DNA of 57,326 bases from Nitrospirae bacterium 13_2_20CM_2_62_8 (GCA_001914955.1 MNDM01000047.1:1-57326), one strand, 5' to 3'. Positions 48,701 through 57,326 are shown, counted from the first letter of the stretch. The notes: a model not told the origin generated them from the letters alone. Made by a program: numbers and translations.

Positions 48701-51700
48701 ATGATTCGTGCGGCGCTTAACAATCCCTATGCGGTGGTGGCGATCAGTCTGATCGTCGTGATCCTGGGGGCGGTCTCCTACCAGACCATGGTGGTGGACA
48801 TCTTCCCCGAGATCAACCTGCCGGTGGTGGCGGTGGCCACCTTCTATAAGGGCATGGGCCCCTCGGAGGTCGAGGGGGCTATCACGCTAAGATTAGAACA
48901 GCTCTTCCTACAGGCCTCCTATGTCGAGCATATCGAATCCCGCTCCTTACCCGGCGTCAGCCTCATCAAGGTCTATTTCCATCCCTCGTACGATGAGAAC
49001 GCCGGGATGGCCGAGATCACCAGCCTCGCCTATTCCACCCTGCGCTTCCTGCCGCCGGGGATCTGGCCGCCGATCATCATCAAGTTCGGGGCGGCCAGCC
49101 TGCCGATCGGCACCCTGACCGTCAGCAGCGAGACGCTGAGCGAGAAGGAGGTGCGGGATCTGGCCTACTTCAGTGTGCGGCCCCAACTGGCCAATGTGCC
49201 CGGGGTCTTTGTGGCCCCCAGCTTCGGCGGGCCGCTCCGTCAGATCACGGTGTTTCTGGACCGGGAGCGCATGCTGGCCCGCGGCCTCTCGACGACCGAC
49301 ATCGTCAACGCGGTCAATGCCCAGAGTCTCCTGCTGCCGGCCGGCAATGTGAAGATCGGCGAGTTCGACTACAACGTCTACACGGACAGCATGATCAAGA
49401 TCGTGGAGCAGATGAACGACATCCCGGTTAAGGTGGTGGGCGGCGTGCCGATCATGCTGAAGGATGTGGCGCGGGCAGCGGATTCGACGATCATCCAGAC
49501 CAACATCGTGCGGATCAACGGCCACCGGGCGGTCTATCTTCCGATCATGAAGCAAGCCGGGGCGAACACGATCCAGGTCATTGATGGGATCAAGGCGACG
49601 CTGCCGAAGCTGATTGGGCTACCGGAGGACCTGACCGTCAACCTGATCTTTGACCAGTCGCTCTATATCCGGCAGGCGATTCAGACGCTCGAGGAAGAAG
49701 GCCTACTGGGGGGCGGCCTGGCCTGCCTGATGGTGCTGCTGTTCCTCGGCAGCCTCCGCTCCACCGTCATTATTGCTCTGGCGATTCCCCTGTCCATCCT
49801 GGCGGCGTTTGTCCTGCTCTACTTCACCGGGCACACCGTGAATGTGATGACCTTGGGTGGGTTGGCCCTGGTGATCGGAACGCTGCTGGACAACAACATC
49901 GTGGTGCTGGAGAACGTGCATCGGCATCTGGGAATGGGCAAGACGCCGGGGCGGGCGGCCGACGACGGCACCCGTGAGGTGGCGCTCCCGATGCTGGTGG
50001 CCACGATCAGTATCCTGATCGTGTATCTGCCGATCATGTTTTTCACCGGGATCGTCAAGTTTCTGTTCGTCCCGTTGGCCCTGGCGGTGGCCTACGCGAT
50101 GGTGGTCTCGTATCTGACTTCAATGACAGTCGCTCCGGTTGCGATGACCGCTCTCTTCCGAGAACAAGCCCACGCGCCTGCTGACCATCCCCGCCTCTTT
50201 GATCGGCTCTTTGGCAGCTTGGTGGATCGGTACATCCTTGTGTTGCGCTGGTGTCTGGCGCACAAGGCGCTGGTGGTGGGTGTGGTGACGCTGACGTTTG
50301 GCGGCTCATTGCTGCTGGCGCCCCGGCTGGCCACCGAGTTCTTTCCGAGGGTGGATGCCGGGCAGTTTATCCTGAACGTGGCCGCGCCCGAAGGCACACG
50401 GGTGGAGAAGACCGAGGCGATCGTGGGCCAGATCGAATCCCTCATCCGCCAGGAGATCCCCCCTGTGGAGCTGGACCAACTCGTGGCGAATATCGGCTTG
50501 CCGCATGGCTGGATGGTGCTCTACACGCCGGTCAATGGCCCGCATCAGGCCTTTCTCCTGGTCAGCCTCACGCGGGGGCACCGGCTGCGCACCGATGCGA
50601 TCATTGCGCGGTTGCGCGCGCGGCTCGCCCGTGAGTTCCCCGGGCTGAAGTTCTCGTTTCAGACCGGCGGGATCGTGAGCGATGTGCTGAACTTTGGCCT
50701 GCCGGCGCCGATTGATATTAAGGTGAGCGGGCCGAAGCTGAGCGAGGTGGCCGAGACCGCGACTCGGATTCAGCGGGTGGTGATGGATCTGATCACGGGC
50801 CTCAGCTCCAACATGGCGCTCAACCCTGGCTACTGGATTGATCCCAAATCGAACAATGCCTATTTTGTCGTGGCCCAGTATCCGGAGCAGACGCTGATCC
50901 GGTTCGAGGATTTCCTGAATACGCCCTTGGTCGGCGCCCGCGTCGAGCAGCCCTCCGTGTCCAGCGCCGTGAGTCCCTCGGGACGAGGCAGTGCGCTGGC
51001 CCTACAGCAGACCCCCTTCCCCGAGCACCCCACGCTCCCGCGCGTCGGGCAGGATGGAAGTGCCCCAGTGCTGCTGCGGGATCTGGTGGAGGTGACGCGG
51101 AAGACCGGGCCGGAGACCGTGGACCACTACAACCTCCAGCGTACCATAGACGTGCTCGTCAATGTGCCGGGCAATGACCTGGGCCGGGTGGCCGGCCAGA
51201 TCGAAAAGACCCTGGCGAGCTTGGCGCTCCCTAAAGATGTCATGGTCCTATTCAAGGGTGAAGCGGACAGCATGCGGGCTGCATTCGAAGGGTTTAGCGG
51301 GACGCTGCCGCTGGCGATGGTGCTGATCTACCTGGTCATGGTCGGGCTGTTCCGTTCCTACCTGGACCCGTTCATCATCATGTTTGCGGTGCCGCTGGGC
51401 TTCATCGGCGTGATCTGGATGCTGCTGCTCACCAACACGTCTGTGAATGTGGAATCGCTCATCGGCACCCTGATGATGATCGGCATCGTGGTCTCTAACA
51501 GCGTGCTGTTGGTGGATTTTGCGAACCGGATGGTGCGGGAGGGCATGAAGGTCGAGCAGGCGGTCATTGCCGCGGGACGGCTGCGAATCCGCCCGATCCT
51601 GATGACCTCGCTGGCGACGGTCATTGGACTGGCACCGATGGCGCTCGGCATGGGTGAAGGCAGTGAGACTAACATGCCGCTGGCGCGGGCGGTCATCGGG

Positions 51701-51817
51701 GGGCTGCTCGTCTCTACCTTCATGACCTTGCTGTTCGTGCCTGTCCTGCATGTCCTCGCCCGCCGTCGTGTAATAGCCCACCTGGCAGCTCAACCACCTC
51801 AGGGGATAATGGTATGA
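48701..51817 (+). CDS. RND-family efflux pump (AcrB/CusA-like inner-membrane protein)
   Basis: The pump expels substrates from periplasm or cytoplasm in exchange for protons. The 1038 residues show the duplicated RND plan. There is a first membrane helix (AVVAISLIVVILGAVSYQT), a large periplasmic loop, then a six-helix bundle with LVIGTLLDNNIVVLENVHRH. The second half has its own loop, then LIGTLMMIGIVVSNSVLLVDFANR and PILMTSLATVIGLAPMALGM. The fourth-helix motif is LLDNNIVVLEN; AcrB has two aspartates in a row here, so the proton path is of the other common type. It is unclear whether drugs or metals are exported. The upstream ribosome-binding site is weak. Confidence 0.93.
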   Translation: MIRAALNNPYAVVAISLIVVILGAVSYQTMVVDIFPEINLPVVAVATFYKGMGPSEVEGAITLRLEQLFLQASYVEHIESRSLPGVSLIKVYFHPSYDENAGMAEITSLAYSTLRFLPPGIWPPIIIKFGAASLPIGTLTVSSETLSEKEVRDLAYFSVRPQLANVPGVFVAPSFGGPLRQITVFLDRERMLARGLSTTDIVNAVNAQSLLLPAGNVKIGEFDYNVYTDSMIKIVEQMNDIPVKVVGGVPIMLKDVARAADSTIIQTNIVRINGHRAVYLPIMKQAGANTIQVIDGIKATLPKLIGLPEDLTVNLIFDQSLYIRQAIQTLEEEGLLGGGLACLMVLLFLGSLRSTVIIALAIPLSILAAFVLLYFTGHTVNVMTLGGLALVIGTLLDNNIVVLENVHRHLGMGKTPGRAADDGTREVALPMLVATISILIVYLPIMFFTGIVKFLFVPLALAVAYAMVVSYLTSMTVAPVAMTALFREQAHAPADHPRLFDRLFGSLVDRYILVLRWCLAHKALVVGVVTLTFGGSLLLAPRLATEFFPRVDAGQFILNVAAPEGTRVEKTEAIVGQIESLIRQEIPPVELDQLVANIGLPHGWMVLYTPVNGPHQAFLLVSLTRGHRLRTDAIIARLRARLAREFPGLKFSFQTGGIVSDVLNFGLPAPIDIKVSGPKLSEVAETATRIQRVVMDLITGLSSNMALNPGYWIDPKSNNAYFVVAQYPEQTLIRFEDFLNTPLVGARVEQPSVSSAVSPSGRGSALALQQTPFPEHPTLPRVGQDGSAPVLLRDLVEVTRKTGPETVDHYNLQRTIDVLVNVPGNDLGRVAGQIEKTLASLALPKDVMVLFKGEADSMRAAFEGFSGTLPLAMVLIYLVMVGLFRSYLDPFIIMFAVPLGFIGVIWMLLLTNTSVNVESLIGTLMMIGIVVSNSVLLVDFANRMVREGMKVEQAVIAAGRLRIRPILMTSLATVIGLAPMALGMGEGSETNMPLARAVIGGLLVSTFMTLLFVPVLHVLARRRVIAHLAAQPPQGIMV

Positions 51818-51858
51818 TGGAACCTACGCTGCAGTAGAATGCATGAGATTAGCTAACG

Positions 51859-53025
51859 ATGAGGAATAGTCGGCTTAAAATGAGGATGATCCTGGCTGGA
51901 GTGGGGTGTATCCTCCTCCTTGCGGTCGCGTTTACCGTGCTCAAAGGACAGGACCCGACCTCCACAACGCCAGACACAGACAGCAAGGCCGAACAGGTTG
52001 AGCAAAGAGCCGACAGTGCTTTGCCTGTCCAGATCATGAAACCCCAGCGGCAGGATGTATCTTACACGATCACCCTGCCGGCCAACGTCTCGCCTTGGTA
52101 CCAGGCCACCCTGTACGCCAAGGTGCCGGGTTACCTTACATCGATGGGCTTTGACAAAGGTGACGCGGTCAACAAAGGGCAACTCCTTGCAGTGATTGAT
52201 GCTCCGGAGGTCGAGCAGCAGTACCGGCAGGCCGAGGCCGATTATGCGATCAAGCGGATCACCTCTGAACGGCTCCATAACGTCTGGAAAGAAAACCCGG
52301 ATGTCATCGCTAAGCAGGATGTAGATGTGGCGGAAGCCGCGGCCGAGGGGGCCAAACATCTAATGAATAACCGTCGCACGATGCTCGACTACACCAAGGT
52401 GTATGCCCCATTTTCAGGGGTCATCACCGCGCGGTTTGCTGACCCTGGGGCCCTCATCCAGTCGGGGAGCGCGTCAGCTACGCAGGCGGTCCCGCTGTAC
52501 ACGATCATGGATCTGGAAACTGTTCGGGTCTACGTGAGCGTTCCCCAGGAAGTCGCCCTGCTTGCCAAGGCCGGTGTGCCGGTGGTGGTGACCACCAAAG
52601 AGATGCAGGGGAAGGAGTTTAAAGGATCAATCACCCGGACCACCGAGGCCTTGGACCCCGCTACCCGGACGCTGCTCGTCGAGATCGACATGCCGAATAA
52701 GGAACGTCAGCTCCAGCCGGGCACGTTCGTGAGCGCCACGCTCTATTTGCTGGAGCATCCGAACGCCCTCGTGATTCCACCCACTGCGATTATGACGAGC
52801 GGCTCCGACAAAAGGAAGTCTGTCTTAGTAGTCGAGCAGGGCAAAGCCCACCAGATCCCGATCAAAACTGGTATCGACGACGGCGTGTGGGTCGAGGTCG
52901 TAGAGGGTCTCAGTGGCAATGAGGACATCGTTGTGGTGGGCAAAGCTGGCCTGACCGATGGGCAGACGGTGAAAGCATCGGCTTACAATCTTCCAGCAGG
53001 CAAACCGTCCAGCCAGAAATATTGA
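51859..53025 (+). CDS. RND periplasmic adaptor (membrane fusion protein)
   Basis: This 388-residue protein is anchored by one N-terminal helix (MILAGVGCILLLAVAFTVL). It contains a barrel-sandwich (lipoyl-like) half YAKVPGYLTSMGFDKGDAVN, a short alpha hairpin with VEQQYRQAEADYAIKRI, the second half YTKVYAPFSGVITARFADPG, and a C-terminal beta domain with LVIPPTAIMTSGSDKRKSVL. It joins the pump to the outer-membrane channel. A long hairpin is missing, as in many HME- or HAE3-type adaptors. It follows the pump gene by 41 bp and precedes the channel gene by 12 bp. Confidence 0.92.
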   Translation: MRNSRLKMRMILAGVGCILLLAVAFTVLKGQDPTSTTPDTDSKAEQVEQRADSALPVQIMKPQRQDVSYTITLPANVSPWYQATLYAKVPGYLTSMGFDKGDAVNKGQLLAVIDAPEVEQQYRQAEADYAIKRITSERLHNVWKENPDVIAKQDVDVAEAAAEGAKHLMNNRRTMLDYTKVYAPFSGVITARFADPGALIQSGSASATQAVPLYTIMDLETVRVYVSVPQEVALLAKAGVPVVVTTKEMQGKEFKGSITRTTEALDPATRTLLVEIDMPNKERQLQPGTFVSATLYLLEHPNALVIPPTAIMTSGSDKRKSVLVVEQGKAHQIPIKTGIDDGVWVEVVEGLSGNEDIVVVGKAGLTDGQTVKASAYNLPAGKPSSQKY

Positions 53026-53037
53026 GGGAGGATAACC

Positions 53038-54432
53038 ATGCAACGAACTTACGTGAACAGAGGGGCAATTGCGGTAGCCACGTTCATCGTCCTTTGTTTG
53101 TGGCTTCAACCCCCGGTTAGCGCGGAGATGCGGAAGCCATCGGTGAAGCCTGCCGGTCAAAGCGGGGCCTTGGGCAGCTTTCTGGGACTGAGGCAAGCCA
53201 TCGAGATCGCGCTGGAGAAGCATCCGGTCATTCAAGCGGCCGGCGCCAATCTCAAAGCTGCCGAAGCCCGCACCGAACAGACCCGCTCCCTCTATTACCC
53301 ACAAGTCTATGCGAACTTCGATACCATTTCCGGGGTTGGAGGGATCAACCCCCGCTTCGTGGCTCCGGCTGGCGCTATGCTCCGACAGAACCTGAGCCAA
53401 TACACGGGGGGGGTGATTGCTAATCAGCGACTCTATGACTTCGGATTCACCAAAAACCTCGTGGAATCCTCGGACCTCGCCGCTCGTGCGCAGGAACAAG
53501 ATGTCAACTCTCAGCGCGCATTAGTGATCTTGAACGTGCAGCGAGCTTACCTCAACAGCCTGAAGCGGCGCCGCTTGGTGCAGATAGCCGAAGAAACTGT
53601 GCGGCAACGCGGGATCATTCGGTCGCAGGTGGACACGCTCTACCGTCAGCAACTCAAATCCAAGCTGGACCTTGACCTTGTCCAGGTGGAGCTTACGAAC
53701 GCGGAATCGGCACTGGTCAAAACCAAGAACGATCTGAAGGCGAGCTTTGCAGACCTGAACCGGGCGATCGGGATCACCGGGCCGGAGGACTATGTGCTCG
53801 AAGATGTGCCCATCGAGGTGCGGCCCCAGCGGCCTCTGGAAGCGCTCATTACGGACAGCCTGTCTCATCCCGAGCTCCAGCGGGCGAAAGAGTTTGCGCG
53901 CTCGGCAGAGGCCCGTCTCCAAGCCACAAAACGGCTATACCTCCCTACCATCTCAGCAGTGGCCAGCGCCGGCGACTACGAGGTCTTCGATACCAGTCGG
54001 AACCAAAGAACTGGTGGCTGGTGGACTGCGGGTGGCCTGGTCTCGATGCCGCTCTTCACCGGCTACCTGATCGAAAATCAGGTCCGGGAGGCCAGCGCCC
54101 AGCAGGTCGCCGCGGAGTCCGGCAGCCAGAACATCGAACAGGCGTTGACGCAGCAGGTAACCACTGCGTACCTGGATACCTTCACATTCGAGCAGTTGAT
54201 CAAGCTGGCGCAGGAGCAGGTGAAGACCGCGCAGGAGGCTCTGCAGCTAGCCAGAGAGCGGTACCGATTGGGATTGGGATCGATCGTTGAGGTCACGCAG
54301 TCGGAAGTGGCGCTCTTCGGTGCTCAGACCAGGCTGGCAGAGGCCCAGTATGACTATAAGATTGCTGAGGTCACGCTGGCTTATGCTGCCGGTCTTACGA
54401 GAACGGGCGACGCAGCCAATTTTCAACCATAA
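53038..54432 (+). CDS. TolC-family outer-membrane efflux channel
   Basis: This 464-residue protein has a signal peptide (AIAVATFIVLCLWLQPPVSA), then the two OEP repeats of the TolC family. The first includes LRQAIEIALEKHPVIQAAGA, RTEQTRSLYYPQVYANFDTI and RRRLVQIAEETVRQRG. The second includes QVREASAQQVAAESGSQNIE and LARERYRLGLGSIVEVTQSE. TolC homologues trimerise into a tunnel through the outer membrane. GAGGGAGG precedes the ATG. It completes the tripartite system. Confidence 0.93.
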   Translation: MQRTYVNRGAIAVATFIVLCLWLQPPVSAEMRKPSVKPAGQSGALGSFLGLRQAIEIALEKHPVIQAAGANLKAAEARTEQTRSLYYPQVYANFDTISGVGGINPRFVAPAGAMLRQNLSQYTGGVIANQRLYDFGFTKNLVESSDLAARAQEQDVNSQRALVILNVQRAYLNSLKRRRLVQIAEETVRQRGIIRSQVDTLYRQQLKSKLDLDLVQVELTNAESALVKTKNDLKASFADLNRAIGITGPEDYVLEDVPIEVRPQRPLEALITDSLSHPELQRAKEFARSAEARLQATKRLYLPTISAVASAGDYEVFDTSRNQRTGGWWTAGGLVSMPLFTGYLIENQVREASAQQVAAESGSQNIEQALTQQVTTAYLDTFTFEQLIKLAQEQVKTAQEALQLARERYRLGLGSIVEVTQSEVALFGAQTRLAEAQYDYKIAEVTLAYAAGLTRTGDAANFQP

Positions 54433-54491
54433 AGCATCAGGTGAAGAATAGCTGTTAAGTTATTGTTGAATATGAATATCTTGTAGCAATC

Positions 54492-55013
54492 TCAGGCCAG
54501 TGGCTGCTTGGTGACGACCAGGACGCCGTCGCGCACGGGGACGAGGTCTGCGGTGATAGTGCGATCAGCGGTCACGAGCTGGCGCAGCTCCTGGATGGCG
54601 GCGATGGCGGGATCTGCAGCAGGATCCACCGCGCCGAGGGTCATGCCCCGCGTGTTGTCCAGGAGCAGCGCCCCGGCGGGCGCGAGCAGCTCCAGGCCCC
54701 GGCGGTAATACTGAACATAGTTTTTGGTGTCGGCGTCCACGAAGATCAGGTCGAACCAGCCGGCAAGGGACGGAAGGGTCTCGAGCGCCGGCCCGACCCG
54801 TACGTCAATCTTGTGACCATGTGGGCTGCGGCTGAGGCGTTTGCGGGCAAGTGCGACGAAGCCCGGGTTGATCTCACAGGTAATCAGGGTGCCGTCGTCC
54901 GGGAGCGTCTCGGCCATGGCGATCGCACTCGTCCCATCGAACGTGCCGATCTCCAGCACGCGCCGGGCGCCGACCCTCTTCACCATGGTCTTGAGGAACG
55001 TCGGGTCTTTCAT
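54492..55013 (-). CDS. class I SAM-dependent O-methyltransferase, short form
   Basis: The 173 residues contain the SAM-binding core of catechol/caffeoyl-CoA O-methyltransferases. VGARRVLEIGTFDGTSAIAM is motif I. TCEINPGFVALARKRL follows, then FDLIFVDADTKNYVQYYRR with the metal-binding Asp, and ALLLDNTRGM. The family usually has 30-45 residues more at the N terminus; here translation begins only 10 residues before motif I. The ATG stands two bases after the stop of the radical SAM gene, so the N terminus is lost or replaced, but the core is intact. Cotranscription with the radical SAM gene is clear. Confidence 0.85.
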   Translation of the reverse strand: MKDPTFLKTMVKRVGARRVLEIGTFDGTSAIAMAETLPDDGTLITCEINPGFVALARKRLSRSPHGHKIDVRVGPALETLPSLAGWFDLIFVDADTKNYVQYYRRGLELLAPAGALLLDNTRGMTLGAVDPAADPAIAAIQELRQLVTADRTITADLVPVRDGVLVVTKQPLA

Positions 55014-55015
55014 GC

Positions 55016-56875
55016 CTAGAGATTGGGATTCATCGGCAGGGCGAGTGTGAAATACTTTCCCTTTTCTTCGTAGAGCAGCCTCTTCTCCACCAGCTCAGCG
55101 AGGGCTTGCAGGAGGCGGGCCGGGTCCGAAGCCGCCGCATGCCCCTGGTCCTTCAGCCCGTCCCGGATTTGCTCCAGAGACTTTGCCGCTTCATTACAAT
55201 ACTCAATCATAAATGCTTCGGGCCAGTCATACCGTTGCCGCGATGGCGTCCCCTTGGTGCGGCCATCGTAAATCGTCACGTAACCCATGGACTTGGAGTA
55301 ATACAGAAACGGCTTATCGGCCGAGGCGTGCCTGCGTTGCCACTCATGAACGAGCTGGACCAGTTCCTCATAGACACCTGGGTCAACGTGCGACGTGATC
55401 TCGTACTCAAAATCATAGGCAATCTTCTTCAAATCCACCGCGTTGGGATCATACACATACTCGTAGGCTGAGCCGGGACCCGTGATCCGGAGGCCATACT
55501 TCTCCGGCCGCATGAAATAAGGGCTGAATCGCTCGAGCCAGAACCTCCCGACGCTCTCGGGCGGCTGCAAATGAAGAATCGAGGGGATGAGCGCGATCTG
55601 TTTTCGGTAATCCTCGTGCGTCTCCTTCGGAAACCCGAGGAGAATGTTCCACGAGACGTCAATATGGTAATAGAGGCTCCATTTCAGGCACTGAAGATTC
55701 TGAAGGGGCGTTACCCCTTTATCCATTTCCTGCAGTTGCCCGGCGCTCAAGCTTTCAATGCCAGGTTGCATGCACTTCACGCCGCCTTGCGCAAGAGTCT
55801 GGATCTGGCGCTTGCTGAGGTTGCTCTTCGTTTCGATAAACACGTCCAGATCCAACCGCTCGGCCGCGAATGTCCCGAACAGATTGTCGATATATTTCAG
55901 ATCGATAATATTATCGACCAATCTGAACCGGATGGCATCATACCGGCTCGAAAGATACGCCATTTCACGCGACACCTGATCGGGAGACTTGGCACGAAAC
56001 TCCATCGCCTGCGCATTCAACCCGCAAAACGTGCAGTGATGTTTCTCCCCCCACCAGCATCCGCGGGAGCCTTCATAGAGCAGGATCCGATCCAAGCCCT
56101 TCGAGGGCCCAGCCTCGAGCTCCCCTAATTGTTCATAGTAGTCGTCATAATCGGGGGGCCCCATGCGCTGAAAATCGGAAAACAAATTGGGGTTCGGTTC
56201 AAAGCGGACGCGCCCGTCCTGCCGATAGGCCACTCCCGGCGGGAAACGACCCTCCCTCCCCTCCAGAATCTGCTTCACCAAAGGCGGAAAGACCTCTTCG
56301 CCCTCTCCGATCACCACACAGTCAATCCAGGGAAACGCTCTGAGGTGCTCTAGGCCCATTTCCCCGTCGTAGTTTGCTCCCCCGAAGACGATCTTCACGG
56401 ACGGATAGAGATCCTTGATGAGCTTGGCCAGGGAGAGACTGGCGACATTCTGGTCGAAGGTCGACGTGAACCCCACGATTTTATACTGTCCCCAGTCAAT
56501 GGCCGTCATCGCCCAGCTCAGGAACTGAGGAGCGATCCTGGTCGCCATCTCTTCAAAATAGGAGATGGGATGCCCGCTCTCGCGGGAGATATCCTCGAAT
56601 ACAGGTTTAAAGGTTGCGAGATATTCCGCCCGCTTGGGGTTGTCTCTGAAAAGGAGATAGGAAAAGAGCCATTCGCCGAACAGGGCCCGCTTCTCACAGA
56701 GGCGTTCATACAATGGGACGCCGATCCGGTGGGCAAACAACAGGTTCAGGTAGTAGGTTTTGACCCCCAGGCCATGGGATTTGAGCAGTGCCGAGAGCGT
56801 GCCGAGTTGAATCGAGGGGTACTTGGAATAGCCGAAGGGCATGTTGACGAGCGCTATGGATGCCCTGTCGCTCAT
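55016..56875 (-). CDS. B12-binding radical SAM enzyme of the RiPP-maturation C-methyltransferase type
   Basis: Residues 1-215 contain a cobalamin-binding Rossmann-like domain (IALVNMPFGYSKYPSIQLGT, YKIVGFTSTFDQNVASLSLA, IVFGGANYDGEMG). Then follows the radical SAM domain with SRGCWWGEKHHCTFCGLNAQ; cysteines are spaced C-x7-C-x2-C instead of C-x3-C-x2-C, which I recall as typical of this group. IETKSNLSKRQIQTLAQGGV and DVSWNILLGFPKETHEDY belong to the barrel. A long C-terminal part follows, about 180 residues. Relatives methylate peptide natural products; the substrate here is unknown. It is immediately ahead of the O-methyltransferase. No obvious precursor peptide is adjacent. Confidence 0.85.
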   Translation of the reverse strand: MSDRASIALVNMPFGYSKYPSIQLGTLSALLKSHGLGVKTYYLNLLFAHRIGVPLYERLCEKRALFGEWLFSYLLFRDNPKRAEYLATFKPVFEDISRESGHPISYFEEMATRIAPQFLSWAMTAIDWGQYKIVGFTSTFDQNVASLSLAKLIKDLYPSVKIVFGGANYDGEMGLEHLRAFPWIDCVVIGEGEEVFPPLVKQILEGREGRFPPGVAYRQDGRVRFEPNPNLFSDFQRMGPPDYDDYYEQLGELEAGPSKGLDRILLYEGSRGCWWGEKHHCTFCGLNAQAMEFRAKSPDQVSREMAYLSSRYDAIRFRLVDNIIDLKYIDNLFGTFAAERLDLDVFIETKSNLSKRQIQTLAQGGVKCMQPGIESLSAGQLQEMDKGVTPLQNLQCLKWSLYYHIDVSWNILLGFPKETHEDYRKQIALIPSILHLQPPESVGRFWLERFSPYFMRPEKYGLRITGPGSAYEYVYDPNAVDLKKIAYDFEYEITSHVDPGVYEELVQLVHEWQRRHASADKPFLYYSKSMGYVTIYDGRTKGTPSRQRYDWPEAFMIEYCNEAAKSLEQIRDGLKDQGHAAASDPARLLQALAELVEKRLLYEEKGKYFTLALPMNPNL

Positions 56876-56952
56876 ATCAACGCCATACTATCGTAAGGTG
56901 CGACAGGAAGACAACCGGCGGAGGGAGGTACAGACTCGATCAGACGCTCAGC

Positions 56953-57162
56953 CTAGAGCTGGGTGGGAACCTTCTGTCGCCCTCGGCCAATCAGAGGTGA
57001 AGGGCGAGTTTCTCTATTTCTCACGATCACGGGGTCCAGGATCTCCCCACAAATGATGCAACGCCACCCGTTGAAGCACAGAGTCCCGGTGTCGTCTCCC
57101 AAGTCTTCAAACACGTCCTTGACCATGACGCTCTGGCAACGCGGGCAGTCTGCACCGTTCAT
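56953..57162 (-). CDS. small zinc-ribbon protein
   Basis: The 69-residue protein starts MNGADCPRCQSVMVKD and continues with GDDTGTLCFNGWRCIICGEI. Two CxxC pairs (CPRC and CIIC) plus a further Cys make a zinc ribbon. The C-terminal third is basic. GGAGG stands 12 bases before ATG 57162; a longer frame to 57267 exists but lacks support. Small ribbons of this type are frequent in this group of bacteria and may bind RNA polymerase or nucleic acid. It lies 77 bp upstream of the radical SAM gene on the same strand. Confidence 0.78.
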   Translation of the reverse strand: MNGADCPRCQSVMVKDVFEDLGDDTGTLCFNGWRCIICGEILDPVIVRNRETRPSPLIGRGRQKVPTQL

Positions 57163-57269
57163 TGTGCTTGCACAACCTCCCTTGTGCACGACTCCATACA
57201 TTCTCGCGCCGGCATAACCAAGATTCGAGCCAACCCGCCGGCTATGAGAATGAACGACTGTGAACAAGA

Positions 57270-57297
57270 GAGGCAGGAGAGTTTTCCCTCCTGCCTC
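57270..57297. terminator. 10-bp perfect hairpin near the right edge
   Basis: GAGGCAGGAG (57270-57279) and CTCCTGCCTC (57288-57297) are exact reverse complements around an 8-base loop. A partial T-run follows on either strand. It probably ends a gene that lies beyond the window; the window's own genes do not need it. Confidence 0.6.
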
Positions 57298-57326
57298 CCT
57301 GTTGTCGAGGGGAGAGCGCGCCGCGT

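Noticed and set aside
57162-57267. Longer start of the zinc-ribbon gene, and use of that protein as a RiPP precursor
   Set aside because: The added N terminus has no ribosome-binding site, while GGAGG serves ATG 57162. The protein is a CxxC zinc ribbon without a leader-core layout.

Overview
The window reads as a piece of a high-GC, Gram-negative chromosome, most likely from a Nitrospira-type member of the Nitrospirota. The reasons are a chlorite dismutase-family protein, several small proteins that I only associate with that group, the gene style (dense runs with ATGA-type overlaps, many GTG/TTG starts) and an unusual investment in molybdate uptake. Taxonomy is inferred from protein resemblance, not from a marker gene. 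No rRNA, CRISPR array, integrase, transposase or phage gene is visible.

Region 1 (1-14.4 kb) is mainly housekeeping. It holds a partial DUF2779 nuclease-like gene and a ketopantoate reductase-like gene with an extra C-terminal domain, then a sirtuin and a HAD hydrolase that converge. A very small basic-protein gene follows, then valS-nadC-birA-coaX (tRNA charging and NAD, biotin and CoA cofactor supply). A repeat-rich block of about 760 bp without genes precedes grpE-dnaK-dnaJ-rsmE (heat-shock chaperones plus an rRNA methyltransferase).

Region 2 (14.5-32.1 kb) is one long minus-strand run. Read in the direction of transcription it goes: an exported protein of unknown function, a repeat element, cinA-thpR, recA-recX-alaS-ruvX-mltG, an 815-residue protein with a nucleotidyl-cyclase-like domain, deoB, a RidA protein, and four exported repeat proteins (two HEAT paralogues, an IPT/TIG array and a YCF48-like propeller). 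The last four look like an uncharacterised envelope module.

Region 3 (32.3-36.3 kb) is on the plus strand: the chlorite dismutase-family gene with a strong terminator, a membrane protein, two hypothetical genes, an exported OB-fold-like protein with a probably leaderless mRNA, and tRNA-Met(CAT). The last 28 bases of the tRNA are repeated 225 bp downstream, the signature of an integration site.

Region 4 (36.5-48.6 kb) looks accessory. A minus-strand cluster carries a HTH/PBP-like regulator, a ModA-like binding protein, a membrane-anchored hypothetical protein, a large porin, modA, a small lipoprotein, modB and modC. It is flanked by two full paralogues and one decayed fragment of the same predicted outer-membrane barrel. 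A lipoprotein made of near-identical RCC1-type repeats lies beside the second barrel, and a 25-bp perfect dyad (GAGTATACT-N7-AGTATACTC) sits between the two. I propose a molybdate/tungstate acquisition island reaching from the outer membrane to the ABC importer.

Region 5 (47.9-57.3 kb) holds two tandem PII-like proteins followed by a complete RND efflux system (pump, adaptor, TolC-like outer-membrane factor). On the minus strand lie a zinc-ribbon protein, a B12-binding radical SAM enzyme of the RiPP C-methyltransferase type, and a short O-methyltransferase.
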